Source: Oxyruncus cristatus | Taxonomy: Eukaryota > Chordata > Aves > Passeriformes > Cotingidae | NCBI GenBank assembly: GCA_013399855.1 | Contig: VXAY01003151.1 | Coordinates: 320,466-384,465 of the forward strand | Direction of reading: 5' to 3' | DNA: 64,000 bases | Shown: positions 47,101 to 59,100 of the stretch, one piece after another | Layout of the letters: the number at the start of each line of letters is the position of its first letter | Numbering within the stretch: position 1 is the first letter of the stretch | Notes under the pieces: generated by a model | Database searches by the model: none | What the model saw: only the letters and a program-made list of their open reading frames with translations | Told to the model about the DNA's origin: nothing | Made by a program: the position numbers and the translations under genes

Positions 47101-50100
47101 AGTTGTCCCCTTGCAGACTTTATACCTTTCATGTGGGAACCCAAACGCTTAAGCTCTGCTGTGCCTGTGAAATTCCTCCTTAGGAGAGGGTTCAGTGGAG
47201 CATTTGAACCCCTGAGAAACTGCAAACGTGGGAATAAACCCACAGAAATTGAGTATTCACCTACCTGAAGTTGGGCATTGCTGGGTTGAGACTTAGAGGG
47301 GAGTGGGAGGATTCTCTTTCCTAACTGGTTTTGCAATAGTGTGACAAGCAGGGTTTGTCTGTAGTTTTTTTTTTTCCTTTTTTTTTTTTGCTGTTTTAAG
47401 GAGAACTTTAGTTTTCAAAATACCTTGCATTCTCAAGAAAATTTAGAGCCCTCTTTTAGGCATCCTTGTTCTGCATACAACTTGATTAATATGAATTTTA
47501 ACCTTGTATTTGATAAAACATAGACGCAGTTTTTGTCTGAAAATGTATTACAATTTATTTCTGCCATTTTTGTGTAAAATTTACAGAAACAGTGTTACAT
47601 CGTGCGCTCCAAAGGTAATGTCTCATTCCTCTAAGGCTGTGTCCTTTCCTTTTCTTTCTGTTTATATCTTTTCTTGTTTTTCTGATCATATTGTTATGTG
47701 CATTGAACCCTTTGTTAGGCCTGAAGTTCTTGGGGCGGGGGGCGGGTAATAAAGTGCTTTGATCAAAAAAAGATGATTTTTTTTTCCTCAGCAGTATCGT
47801 AGACCCATTCAAACCTGGGTGAAGAAAGGTATTGATCCTGCTGGAAATGACTTGGATAATTGTATCTATTGTAAAGCAGATGTTGAATGTTTTCAGTTAT
47901 AGAAATTTCTGTGTAGAAATGTCCTAATAAAGATCGTTTTGGGGGAGGGACTCACCATGACTTCAGGTTTCCGTAGTGCAAAGGCAGGAGGTGGGTTTTT
48001 CTCCTGATGAAGTTTGAGGGTTCAAGGGTTGATGCAGAAGACTTTTTGAAATGCTCTTTTAAAAAGGGCACAGTTACAGAATAAATGTCGTGTTCCAGCC
48101 CCAACACTGAGGTGAGGAAAACATTCCAAAGCACAGCAAGGATTTGGGGATCTGCTTCCTGTGGCAAGTTGTTCAGTCTCCCAACTCCTTGTCATGCATC
48201 TGAAAGGTTTTCCATTGGGATAAGGCTTTTCCCTGTGTTTTCACTCCATGGAAGGAGAGAAACCCTGTCCATTTGCTATCTCAAATTGCCAGTTTAAGGG
48301 AAGAAACCTCTGCATGGGTTTTGAGCACCAGCTATCCCTTTCTTTGCTCAGTAAGGCCTGGTCTAAAGTAAGTTCCTTACTTAATTGGTCTCAAATGCTG
48401 CTGCAGCCTCCACAGCCCCTGTGTTTGAACCTGCTGCCTTTCCCAGCTAATTCCAGACACTAAATCTCCCATACCATTGATTTCATGGAAGGAACCCACT
48501 TCTTTTTTCACTCCTTTAAATCAGCTTTATAATTAAACCCCCTTGAAGTGTTTACTTAACAGCAGGTTGTTAATGCAGTTAACTCTTGCTTAAAGAAATA
48601 AAAAAGCTGCAAGGATTTTTCTCCTAATAGGAAATAACCTTCATTAGCAAGGGAACACCAAAGAACACCCCCTACTATTGAGAAACTCAGTGGTGTCTTA
48701 ATAGCATTTATTCCCCTGTGTTAAACCAAAGAAGTTTTCTGTATTATTTAGTATTACAGAAGTGGAAGGTCTTGGCATTTGGAGCTTAAAAACAAATCAG
48801 GAGTGTAAACACTCCTGATCCACAGTTCCATCTTTTGGGATGTGTTCCAGCACTGCAGTGTTTTGTGACCTAATAGCTCAAAACTCCAGGGAAGATCCAT
48901 GGTTAAGAAGCAGTGTTTTATTAGAGCACTGAAAAACTGACTTCATCCTACCCAATCTGTGCCACTGTAAATTTAGGAAAAAGCATCTGTGATTGATTAT
49001 TTATTTTGAGAGAGGGGAGCTTATTGGAAGAAAAGCAAAGTAATGCTTGGGAGGGGAGAGAGAGGAAAAATGTTTTCTCATATCAAAGTAACTTCAGATG
49101 CAAATGATCTTGACTTCTACTTTATTTCTCCCCCAGTAGTTGAGCAGGTTCTGATGTTTGTCTGGATAGGAGGGTTCCCTGGGCAGCAGGAACTGAGGCT
49201 CACTTGGAAAAGTAACTTCGTTTTGGTTTTGGAACAGGATAGGGACACCAGGTCGTAGTGTGGAATCAAACAGATCTGTACAAAATGCAGTTGCATTTCC
49301 CACTCGGGCTGAACGTGAGGAGCTGGAAAATAGGGAGGAAGTCTGGATTTAACTGTAGGTTGGCATGTCATGTCCTGCTGTTGATCTTGGGAAGCTGATG
49401 AGCTGAAGTGTCGGCTGATTTAAGGCAGAGCTGTTGCTCTGTGTTTATGAGGCCGAGCAAGTACATGGAGAGGGAGAAGGAAGTGGTGGGAGGGAGGTGA
49501 AGCAGAGAATCTCTCACATGTCATAACTCTTCTTTTTTTAAAATACATGACTTTAAAGTGACCTTGTCATCTAAGAAGTTAATAACCTCACAACCATTTA
49601 AATTCCACTAGTTATCCATTATTTGTTGCCAAATTGTATCTTCTCTGTGATTACAAATTGTAGAGTTATATTAAATGAGTATTTAAAGACACATATTTGA
49701 GAATTGTTTACTGCATGCATAAAATGATACTTGCTACAACTTTCAAGTATGCACAGTTAGTTAAACCTTTAACAGATTTCATGTAAAAGCTTAAAAAAGC
49801 CTGTTTGTATAATCTGTAGCTTTAATAACTTTAATTTGTTGAATTTCATGTATGTAACTGGATTTTTTCACTATTTTTTTGTCTTACCTTCACCTCTTTT
49901 TTTTTTTTTTCCCCCGTGTCATTCTCCTCTTTTACTTCATCTGAATCCCTGATTTTATTTTATTTTACCATCTTCCCATCTTGCTGTTTGTCAAACAGAA
50001 CAACAAAACCTGCTCCTCATCTCGATGGGTAAGAATCCTTTCCAGTTTCTCCAGTGGTGGCTGAAGTTTGGAGGGTTTAAGCCTTCACATGGTACATTGA

Positions 50101-53100
50101 AAGTAGACAACAATGGGCAAAAAAATTCTTAATTCTGGGAAAGGATTATACAATAGGACGGGCTGGGAAACAAAAGTTGGAGTTCCATAAAAATTTCAAG
50201 TTGCAGCTTATTTCCCAAAGCCGGACAAAAACTTGGATTGCCTTAAATCCTAACATTATTTCTTTAAAAACTGGCTGCTGCCCTAAGCCCATAAATCAGT
50301 GAGTTGAGTTGTCAAGTTGAATATCTTTGAATAGCCATCCCTTTTTTGAGGCATATTTTCATCCCCAAAATTTATGGGGCAAGTGAAAGAAGGAAAGAGA
50401 AATGTGGTACCGTAGAACAAAACGGAGGGTTCCTGAATTATAACTGTCTCTGCAGTGCCAGTGGGGAATTTGTATTCTGAGCTTGGAGAGACCTATAAAT
50501 TGTTCTTCTCTGGGGAAAACTGCCCTTTTGTCATGTTTGTATAGGAACTCTTGATGTCTGTTGCCCGAAATTGCTAAAATAGAAGGGTGGATGAGGGATT
50601 ATGGTCTGTTCACTCTGCCCACGTAGAAGAGAGTAGACTGACATCAAGTATTTCCCTCAGAGTGAGGCAGAGTGGATCTCTGTCTTATGCTGCATGAAAT
50701 CTTAGCATTTAAATTAATTTAAAATAAAATCTTATTTTTAATGCATTAAGAGCTGAATGTTTCTATTTCAGACCGGCTTTTTAGAACTGAAATCAGTTGA
50801 AAAATAATTATTTAAACCTGAAATCCACCGGAAAAAATCATGACAAGCCGTTTCTAAACGTTTTGTACCTTCAATGTTTTCTTTCTGCAGTGTCCATGTT
50901 GTCTTTGGACTGGTTATTTCTGGTTTTGAAGTCATAGAACAGATAGAAAACCTCAAAACTGACACTGCAAGTCGACCCTACGCAGACGTTCGGGTCATCG
51001 ACTGCGGGGTGCTCGTGACCAGATCAGCGAAGGATGGTGAGCACGGAATTCCCAAACTTAAGGGATCCTCACGTTGCTCTCAGGGAATAAAAAAGTTATT
51101 CCACTATCTAAAAATCACTGTGGTAAATCTCTAATCTCAAGCAATTCTTAGGAGCCTCTGAAACTTCAATCTTGGGGTAGGTGGGCAAGGCACAGCGAAG
51201 GGGAAAAAAAGGTTTTCTGACCTAAAATTTGTCCCTTGCAAAACGTGTTCCTGCTTCCTACTCTCCTTAATTCATGTTGGACGTTCACGTGACAAAACTC
51301 ATAATTGGGAGTTATTTTTCTGAGTTTGAAAGAGGGAGGCACAAACATGCTTCTCTTGCAGCTGGGTTTTGTGCACTTTGCAAAGGTTTACTTTAAGATC
51401 ATGTAGCAATATATGCAGTGTTATGGAGTCTTCATAGAGTATAAATTACCTTAAATATATGTTTGGACAGTTGCTGTGAAGCAGAGTGTTACAAGTTTGT
51501 ATTTTCTGCTTAATTTTTGACTTTCTTTGAATATAATGTTAATGTTCTTTAGAGAAAGTCAAGAGCATGGATTATGTAAAGGTGTGAGGATGCACAAAAG
51601 AGAGAATGACAGTGTGTTAGAAGTAAAAAATATACAACTGAGGCTGCAACTAATTTGTTCTTAAACTTTGTTTTGCAACCCGTGCATTGTTTTTAAAGAA
51701 ACTGATTTTTTTTTTCTCTCACTATAAATGATCTTTGCTTATCTGTGTACTCTGTCTTTGCTGGGAATTATTTGTATGTACCAATATGGATTTAGACTGG
51801 ACACAATTAGATGTATTTTCAGAGTGATTCTTTAATGCAACTCATTGTGGAAAAGGCCAAAAAGCTCTTCTGAATCATCATTTATATATATATATATATA
51901 ATGGTCTGTTTTGTGCTGTGTATGTACACGTACACAGTGTAAATTTAAATTATCTCTTTTAAGCTTTAGAGAAGAAGAAGAAAGTCTGTTCTGACTCCGA
52001 AGGCTCCGAGTCCTCTTCCAGTGCATCCAGCTCTTCAGAATCCTCTTCTGAAAGCGAAGCTGAGAATGAACGGAGCAGAAGGAGAAAGAGGAAAAGAAGA
52101 ACTAAAACCAAACAGTCCAGAAAACGAAGGAAGGAGGAGAGGAGGAAAGAGGATCCAAGGTGCAAGCGAAGCTCAAACCAAAGACGGTGACTAGTCCCTT
52201 AAACTTCAGAATTTTGGAGAAGTCTGAGAAATTCTCCTTTGTTTTCGAGCAGCGAATATGAAAATGCTTTTATTTTAGTTTGGATTTTGATGCTTGATTT
52301 TATAAACAAACTAAACTAACCAACCAACCAAGCAAAAAACCCTAAAGCTGAGCTGGTTGAGTAGAGTTTTTCAGGAAAGAATTCAAGGTCTTTGTAGGCA
52401 GAAGCTACAGCAACGTTGAAATGATTAAATCTCAGCTTGGGAGTATTTGGGGCTGAGTACAATCTTGTTAAAGTTAGACTGTAGGCAAATAAATAGGTTT
52501 TTCATACATGTTTGGTAACATTCAAAAATATTTCATGGCAACTTGTAAATTAAAAGTACAGCTGTGTAAAGGGAAACTTCAGAGAAATAATACATTTTTA
52601 TATTTTTTTGATAATACTCAAAAATATTTCATGGCAAGTTGTAAATTAAAAGCAGAATTATTTGCTGCAAAGCAATGACTGAACCTTCTCCCCAGTAATA
52701 AAGGAGCATCTTTACTTTAGCCTGAAATGGGTCGTTAAACACATTTGGGTTGTTAAACCATCTTCAGGTTTGGTGCATCAGGTGGCCTTACCTTGGAATT
52801 CACTTGCAGTGAATATGAAAATGCTTTTATTTAACTTTACGTTTTGATACTTGATTTTATAAACAAACTAAACTAACCAACCAACCAAGCAAAAAACCCT
52901 AAAGCTGAGCTGGTTGAGTAGAGTTTTTCAGGAAAGAATTCAAGATCTTTGTAGGCAGAAGCTGCAGCAAAATTGAAATGATTAAGTCTCATTTTGTGAG
53001 AGTATTTGGAGCTTTGTTAAAGTGAGACTTCAGGCAAAGAATAGGATTTTGATATATATTTCGTTATATTCAAAAATATTTCATGACAAGATATAAATTA

Positions 53101-56100
53101 AAAGTGCAGCTGTCTTAAAGGGAGACTTTAGGCAGAGAACAGGACTTTGATATATATTTGATTATATTCAAAAGTGTTTCATGGCAAGTTGTAAATTAAA
53201 AGAATTATTTGCTGCAAAGCAAGGACTGAACCTTCTCCCGGGTAATAAAGGCCCGTCCTTCCTTTAGCCTGAAATGGGTTGTTAAACACATTTGGGTTGT
53301 TAAACCACATTTGGGTTGCTAAACCATCTGTAGTTTTGACGCATCAGGCGGACTTGGCTTGGAATTCTCTTGGGAAAGAGGTGTTTCACCGGCTGGCAGC
53401 TAATTGTGCTTTTCCCCATAGCAGCCTTTCGGACAAGAGCGATGTCACAGACAGAGTGGACGTGAGCACGAAGCGGGACAAGCCCGTGGTACGTCCTGAA
53501 GAAATTCCCCCAGTGCCTGAAAATAGATTTTTGCTCAGAAGAGATGTGCCTGTTGTCAATGTAGAGCCTGAACCGTAAGGAACTCTGAGCTTTTTATTCT
53601 GCCTTGCTGAAAACTGTGCATGAAATAATTCCTGTTAACACCCCGTTCCTTAGCGCTGGCGGTGGCCGGAATGTCAGAATTCCGGCGTTTTAATTGTCCT
53701 TTTTACGGTTTTCTCTGTAATACTCCTTGCAATCTGTGCCATCTCATGAGTTGGCTTCATTGGTCCTCGAGGATCACACCTGTTAAATTTGATTGTAGAT
53801 GATGGGGGAGGAAAAAATTCCAGACCAAAATTTGCGATGTAAAACCACGGCAAATATTTAATTGCGAGGGAAACTTGGATTCTGGAGAGGTGACTGTTCG
53901 TCGTGCTTGGACTGAAGGAGAAACTTCGGTTCAAAATCAGTCACCTGGAATTTCTTGACTTATCAGTGTTTGACTGAGAGAAAATGCTCTTCTTTTGCTG
54001 CAAAGGATGTCAGGAGTTCATGAGATAACTTACATTTGTTTTGCACCTCCACTACATTGCAGGGGTGTTTTTTTGGGGGGTGGTTGTTTTTGGGGTGGTT
54101 TGTTTTTATGGGCTTTTTGTTTGTTGGTTGGTTGATTTGGGTTTTTTGGGGGGTTTTTTTGTCAATTCTGGAATCCCTTTTTTGAAAGGCAGGCCCCAAA
54201 GCTCTCACCTGAAGTGTGATTTTTTTCTCCGGAGCCTTATAATCCACCATCAAAGGTTTTGGGAACACACTGCTTCATTGAAGACATGGTCCTTGCTGGA
54301 GGTCTCTGAGCCTGTATGGTGGTAAATAATGGATAGACAGAGACCCTTAGAGATGCAGGACAGCCCCTAGGGAGGTTAGGAGATGAGGAAATGTTCTCCG
54401 CTAATTAAAGTCCCATTTTCATGTGCCGCCTCTGGCAACTGGGAATAGTGTATGTATCACTGGAAGGGATACAGGAGGAGATTTAGAGCTGGAATGGTAC
54501 TACTCAGATGAGAACATTGTCTTTGATAACCATGGAGGAAGAAAAACAAGATGTAAAGGATGTGGTTTAATTAGGTCACTGGTGTAATAATTCAGCTGGG
54601 AGTGCCACTTAGAAGTATGCTGTAGCAAACAAGCATCTTCTTCTACCCTTAAGTCTCTTTCCTTTGCAGGGCTGTGTCAGCTTTCCCACTATCAAGGCCC
54701 TGAGGATACAGGAGCAGCATGGCTGGGGTTGGAAGAAGCCCCAGAGACCGTCTAGTCCAACCCCCNGGGGTTGTGGGTTGGGGGTTTTTTTTTGTTTGTT
54801 TGTTTGCTTGTTTGTTGTAATTTCAATTAATGGTTTAGTCTCCTGTAAGTCTTCTCTTGGAACATCACTCATATTTCCAAAGACTTAGCAACTACTTCTT
54901 TTGAGGATATTACACCAACTGTAAAAAGGAGGGTTGGATTCCCTCTTCTTTCCCAAACAAGAAGCCTTTAGAACCTGTGAACTCTCCTGAACTGAGATCC
55001 TGAACCTCTTCTGCCCCTGTTGCCCTCAGGATTTGTGCCCCAAACACAAATTAACCTCTTGTAACAGGATTTTGCAAGTCCTTTGTTAGCATTTATTTCT
55101 GTGTAAAGACACCAGGCTTCACATTGCCTGGAAAACAAATACATGTTGATTTGCCTTTTGTTGCAGAATTGTCTCATTTCTTGGAAAATTCGCTGGATTC
55201 TTAGTTCTGCCTCAAAATGAATGAATAAGATGATGACTATTTTTCATTATTAACTTAAAATTAGGTTAAGTTAACTAGGTTTTTTTTTCCATGCCAGCTC
55301 ATATTTTATTAATTTATTTAGGAAGCTTCTTGATGCCACTCCAGTTCTGACTGACCAGAAACCATCAGTCTCTAAATCCGGACGGAAAATTAAAGGAAGA
55401 GGCACAATAGTATGTGACAGTTTTATTTATTTATGTATTTTTTTTCCTCTCACCCAGAGTATCTTCTGTGACCTTGAGCTCTGACTTTCCTTGGAGGCTT
55501 AGTGGGATGCTTTATTTACATGTCTTGATTTACATTCTAGTTTAGGAGGTTGATTTTTATAATGCAGGTTTTCATTCCTTCTTGTTGCCGCCTTTAAAGT
55601 TTGGGGAAACAAATTCGTAGTAATTCTCAGACACAAGAATGAAGTTATTTCTTTTCAAAGATGGAAACTAATTCAGGCAGATTCATCCCACACAAGCCAC
55701 AAGATCCAAGAGAAGTGACAAGAGCTTTTCCTCTTCCCTATTCACTGGATTTCCTTGTGTTTTCTCTGAGCATTAGGACTGCAACACGTAAGACAGACCA
55801 AACTGCTCAGCGATGCCCTGAGTGTCTGCAACCCTTTCTGATGTACAATTCAAAAGTTTTTTTTTCTTCTCTAATAACTCATAAAATCCAGGCCCAAAAT
55901 GCTGCACAGCTGTGCTGTTGTTTTTCACTCAGTACAAAGGGGAGAAAGTAAGAAAAGCTGCTGTAATTGTGCTTTTGATTCTGCTGGATTGCAGCATCTT
56001 CTTCCCCTGGAGAAGCTTTTTCCTACATCAGCTTAGCAGGTGGCATTTGGGGAACCGTAAAGCCAAACCGAGCCTTGATCCTGCCAAATGTTTTTGCAAG

Positions 56101-59100
56101 TGGAAGTTCTCAAAAAGGGAAGTGTATATGCAGATATCAATATATCTATAGATATCCTAATTAAAAGCTTCATTAGAATGGGTTAAACTGAGGCTCCTCC
56201 GAGCGTGATTTTCTTACGTAACAGCCCCTGGATTTGGGAAGTACTTTTCCACTGATACAATTATTTTAAGCCACAAAATTAACAGCTTGGATGCCATGGC
56301 ATGGACCAAGGTACTGGAGTGGTTGAACCTCAACCTGAATTTTCCAGCCTTGACGTGAAATGTGGCAGCGGCCTTTGCATCTGACACAGCTTGTATTTGT
56401 ATTTGACACTTGTGGGATCCACTAAACCCTTTAAAACAGGATGGTTTTTCCATATTTTATGTAAATAAAAATTTAGGGGAAAAATAAAGCTGAGTGGAAT
56501 TGGGTTTTGGGGTTTCTCTCGTGTCTCTCATCATTTTAACACCCTCTTGAAAAACATGAAGAATGAGAACAAGGTGTCATTTAGGGCCAGCACTTAGATG
56601 GAGAAACACATTTCTCTGCCATCTCTAATAATCTGCTCAGCAACAGTTTCTGTTTCGGGTGAAGTTGTTTGTTTTCCAAAATATTTACTTGTGGATTCCA
56701 AGTTGCTCCTGAATATAATATTTGAGAATTAGGGAGATCCATGATATCTTCACAACCTGTTATATCCCAGTCAACTGTAAAAGCTTTTTTAAGTAGTCAT
56801 TGCTTCAGCCCAAATTAGCTCTAAATGGCCTTGTATTTTTTTGTATAAAGAGGGTATCTTAAAGACTTTTGTAATTAACTGAATAAATCAATACCCGAAT
56901 CTTTCTGATTTTATTCTGGGGGACAACACTTTTTTTTTCCCCCCTCTTTTGCTTTCAAAAGTGGCTCAAAATAATTGAGTGAAATCTAGATGTGTTTTTT
57001 ATTGAGTCAAGGAGCATCTGATTTCCTCATAGAATTTACCTGAGTGTGTTTCCAACTGGGTAGGGGAAAATAATGACTTAAAATATTCGAGTTTTTTTTT
57101 CCCTGCTGCACAAGTAGCTCTTATTGCCTACTTAAATGCTGTGCCTAAGCATAATTCTTTAAATATGAAGCTGCTTTTTTTGTGTAAGAGTTTGGGGGTT
57201 TTTAGTGGGTTTTTTTTTTGGTTTTGTTTTCTATTTTTTGTTGCTTGGAAGGTTTTTTAAACTGGATTCTCATTTCTGCAGTGCTGAGCAGCAATAACTT
57301 TGGAAATAGGGCTTGTCTTTGCTCATCTGAGCAGTTAAGTGTCTGCTAACTGAAGTGAAACATCTGTGCTTTAGCATCCTGAAAAAAAAGGTAGTTATCT
57401 ACAGTAATTGTGTTCTTCCAAAAGGGAATCCATGGCCTCTTCCTTGATCCTTCCTTTTATGTTTAGGAAAAAAAGGGTGAGCTTCTGTCCCCCCTCGGGC
57501 TTTGTAAAACGCCCTGATACGAAAAGACACAGTTTGCTGGGTAAGAAAGACGTTTGCATAACGTTTTTTTTCCTGTGCCTTCACAGCGATACCACACCCC
57601 CCCTCGATCCCGGTCGTGTTCCGAATCCGAGGATGACGAGAGCAGTGAGACCCCTCCTCACTGGAAAGAGGAGATGCAGAGATTGAGGACGTACCGACCT
57701 CCCAGTGGGGAGAAGTGGAGCAAAGGAGATAAGTAAGATCCTTATTATAAATTTTATAGTCTGAGTTTTTTACGCGCTGTTTAAGACCTTGTGTAGATGT
57801 ACCACGTAGATGTACCAGGAGGAAAGGAAAAGGCCTTAAGTTGTGCCTGGGAAGGTTTAGATTAAATATTAGGGAAAAAAAAATTTCATGGAATGGGTTG
57901 TAAAGAACAGGCTGTCCGAGGAAGTGGCGGAGTCATCATCCCTGGAAGTGTTCAGAGAAAACATGGATGTGGCACTTCAGGGCACCAGCTCTGGGCCCCT
58001 CAGTTCGGGAAGGCCATGGAGGGGCTGGAGCAGGGCCAGGGAAGAGCAGCCAGGCTGGGAAGGGGCTGGAGCACCAGTGCTGGGAGGAGAGGCTGAGGGA
58101 GCTGGGGGGGCTCAGCCTGGAGAGGAGGAGGCTCAGGGGAGACCTCATCGCTCTGCACAACCCCCTGACAGGAGGGGGGAGCCGGGGGGGTTGGTCTCTG
58201 CTCCCAGGAACCAGCAGTGGGACAAGAGGGCTCGGCCTCCAGCTGTGCCAGGGAAGGTTTGGGTTGGATATCAGGAAGAAACTCTTTCCAGAGGGAAGGA
58301 TCAGCCCTTGGAATGGGCTGCCCAGGGAGGGGGTGGAGTCACTGTCCCTGGAGGTTTATAAGATGAGACTGGATGTGGCATCAGTGCCATGATCTGGGTG
58401 ACAGGGTGGTGTTGGATCAAAGGTTGGACTGGATGATCTCAGAGGTCTTTTCTGACCTGGTTGATTCTGTGACGTGGTTTAGTGGTGAACAAGGTGATGG
58501 TGTTGGGTTGTCGGTTGGACTTGGTCACATTAAAGGTCTTTCCCAACCTTAAAAGTTCCATGGTTTTCTTTAGCCCCAAACTGGGTGATAGGGATTTTTG
58601 GGTACTAAGTGAGACAACTTGAATCCACTGACTCTTTATTGTTTTGGTTATATGTTCTTTCTGCAATTGCAAACTGTGTGATGGATGGAAGCCAGCACTC
58701 CAAAATTTCTGACTTGATACTAAATATGAGCTTCGGTCAAATTACGAGAGAGAAACCTCAAAAGGGAAAGTGAAAAATATTATGTTATAACCATTATTGA
58801 ATAATTGCAAATGTTTCTGGTGGTTCTTTTTTATATACTATGTTTTAAAATTTAAATATTTAGTAATATCTAATAATATAATAACAATGTTAATGTTAGT
58901 AATAACAGTAATATTTAATAATACAGATATTTAAAAGTGGTTTAAGGATCCTGCAGTTGCAGAGGTCAAAGTCCTGCAGACTAGGGTAATTAAAACATTA
59001 AATCTCTTCACACGGGTTCTACAGTATGCAAAATTTGCTGATGTTAGCTGATTTATTTCTTAGATAGAAATAAATACTTCTTGGTAGTGATGTAATTCTT

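Larger units (their letters stand above)
41873..49998. other. NKTR intron, 8.1 kb
   Basis: No CR1 copy is evident despite the length. Contains G/T-run tracts at 42050-42110 and 42285-42420, an (AT)n at 43304-43319 and several T-runs. A 228-codon antisense open frame at 46650-47336 has no recognisable homology. Confidence 0.8.
52187..53421. other. NKTR intron containing a 557-bp tandem duplication
   Basis: Almost the entire intron consists of two copies of one 557-bp segment (listed separately). Confidence 0.9.
53575..55321. other. NKTR intron, 1.7 kb
   Basis: Contains G/T-run tracts at 54060-54165 and 54766-54822 and a short CR1-like fragment at 54716-54765, with one ambiguous base at 54766. 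Confidence 0.8.

Noticed and set aside
46650..47336. 228-codon open frame antisense to an NKTR intron
   Set aside because: No recognisable family or biased composition, and it lies wholly inside an intron; a frame this long can occur by chance. A protein search or antisense RNA would be needed to revive it.
57888..58392. 157- and 141-codon open frames in an NKTR intron
   Set aside because: They lie entirely within nested CR1 3' sequence, which lacks the reverse-transcriptase domain.
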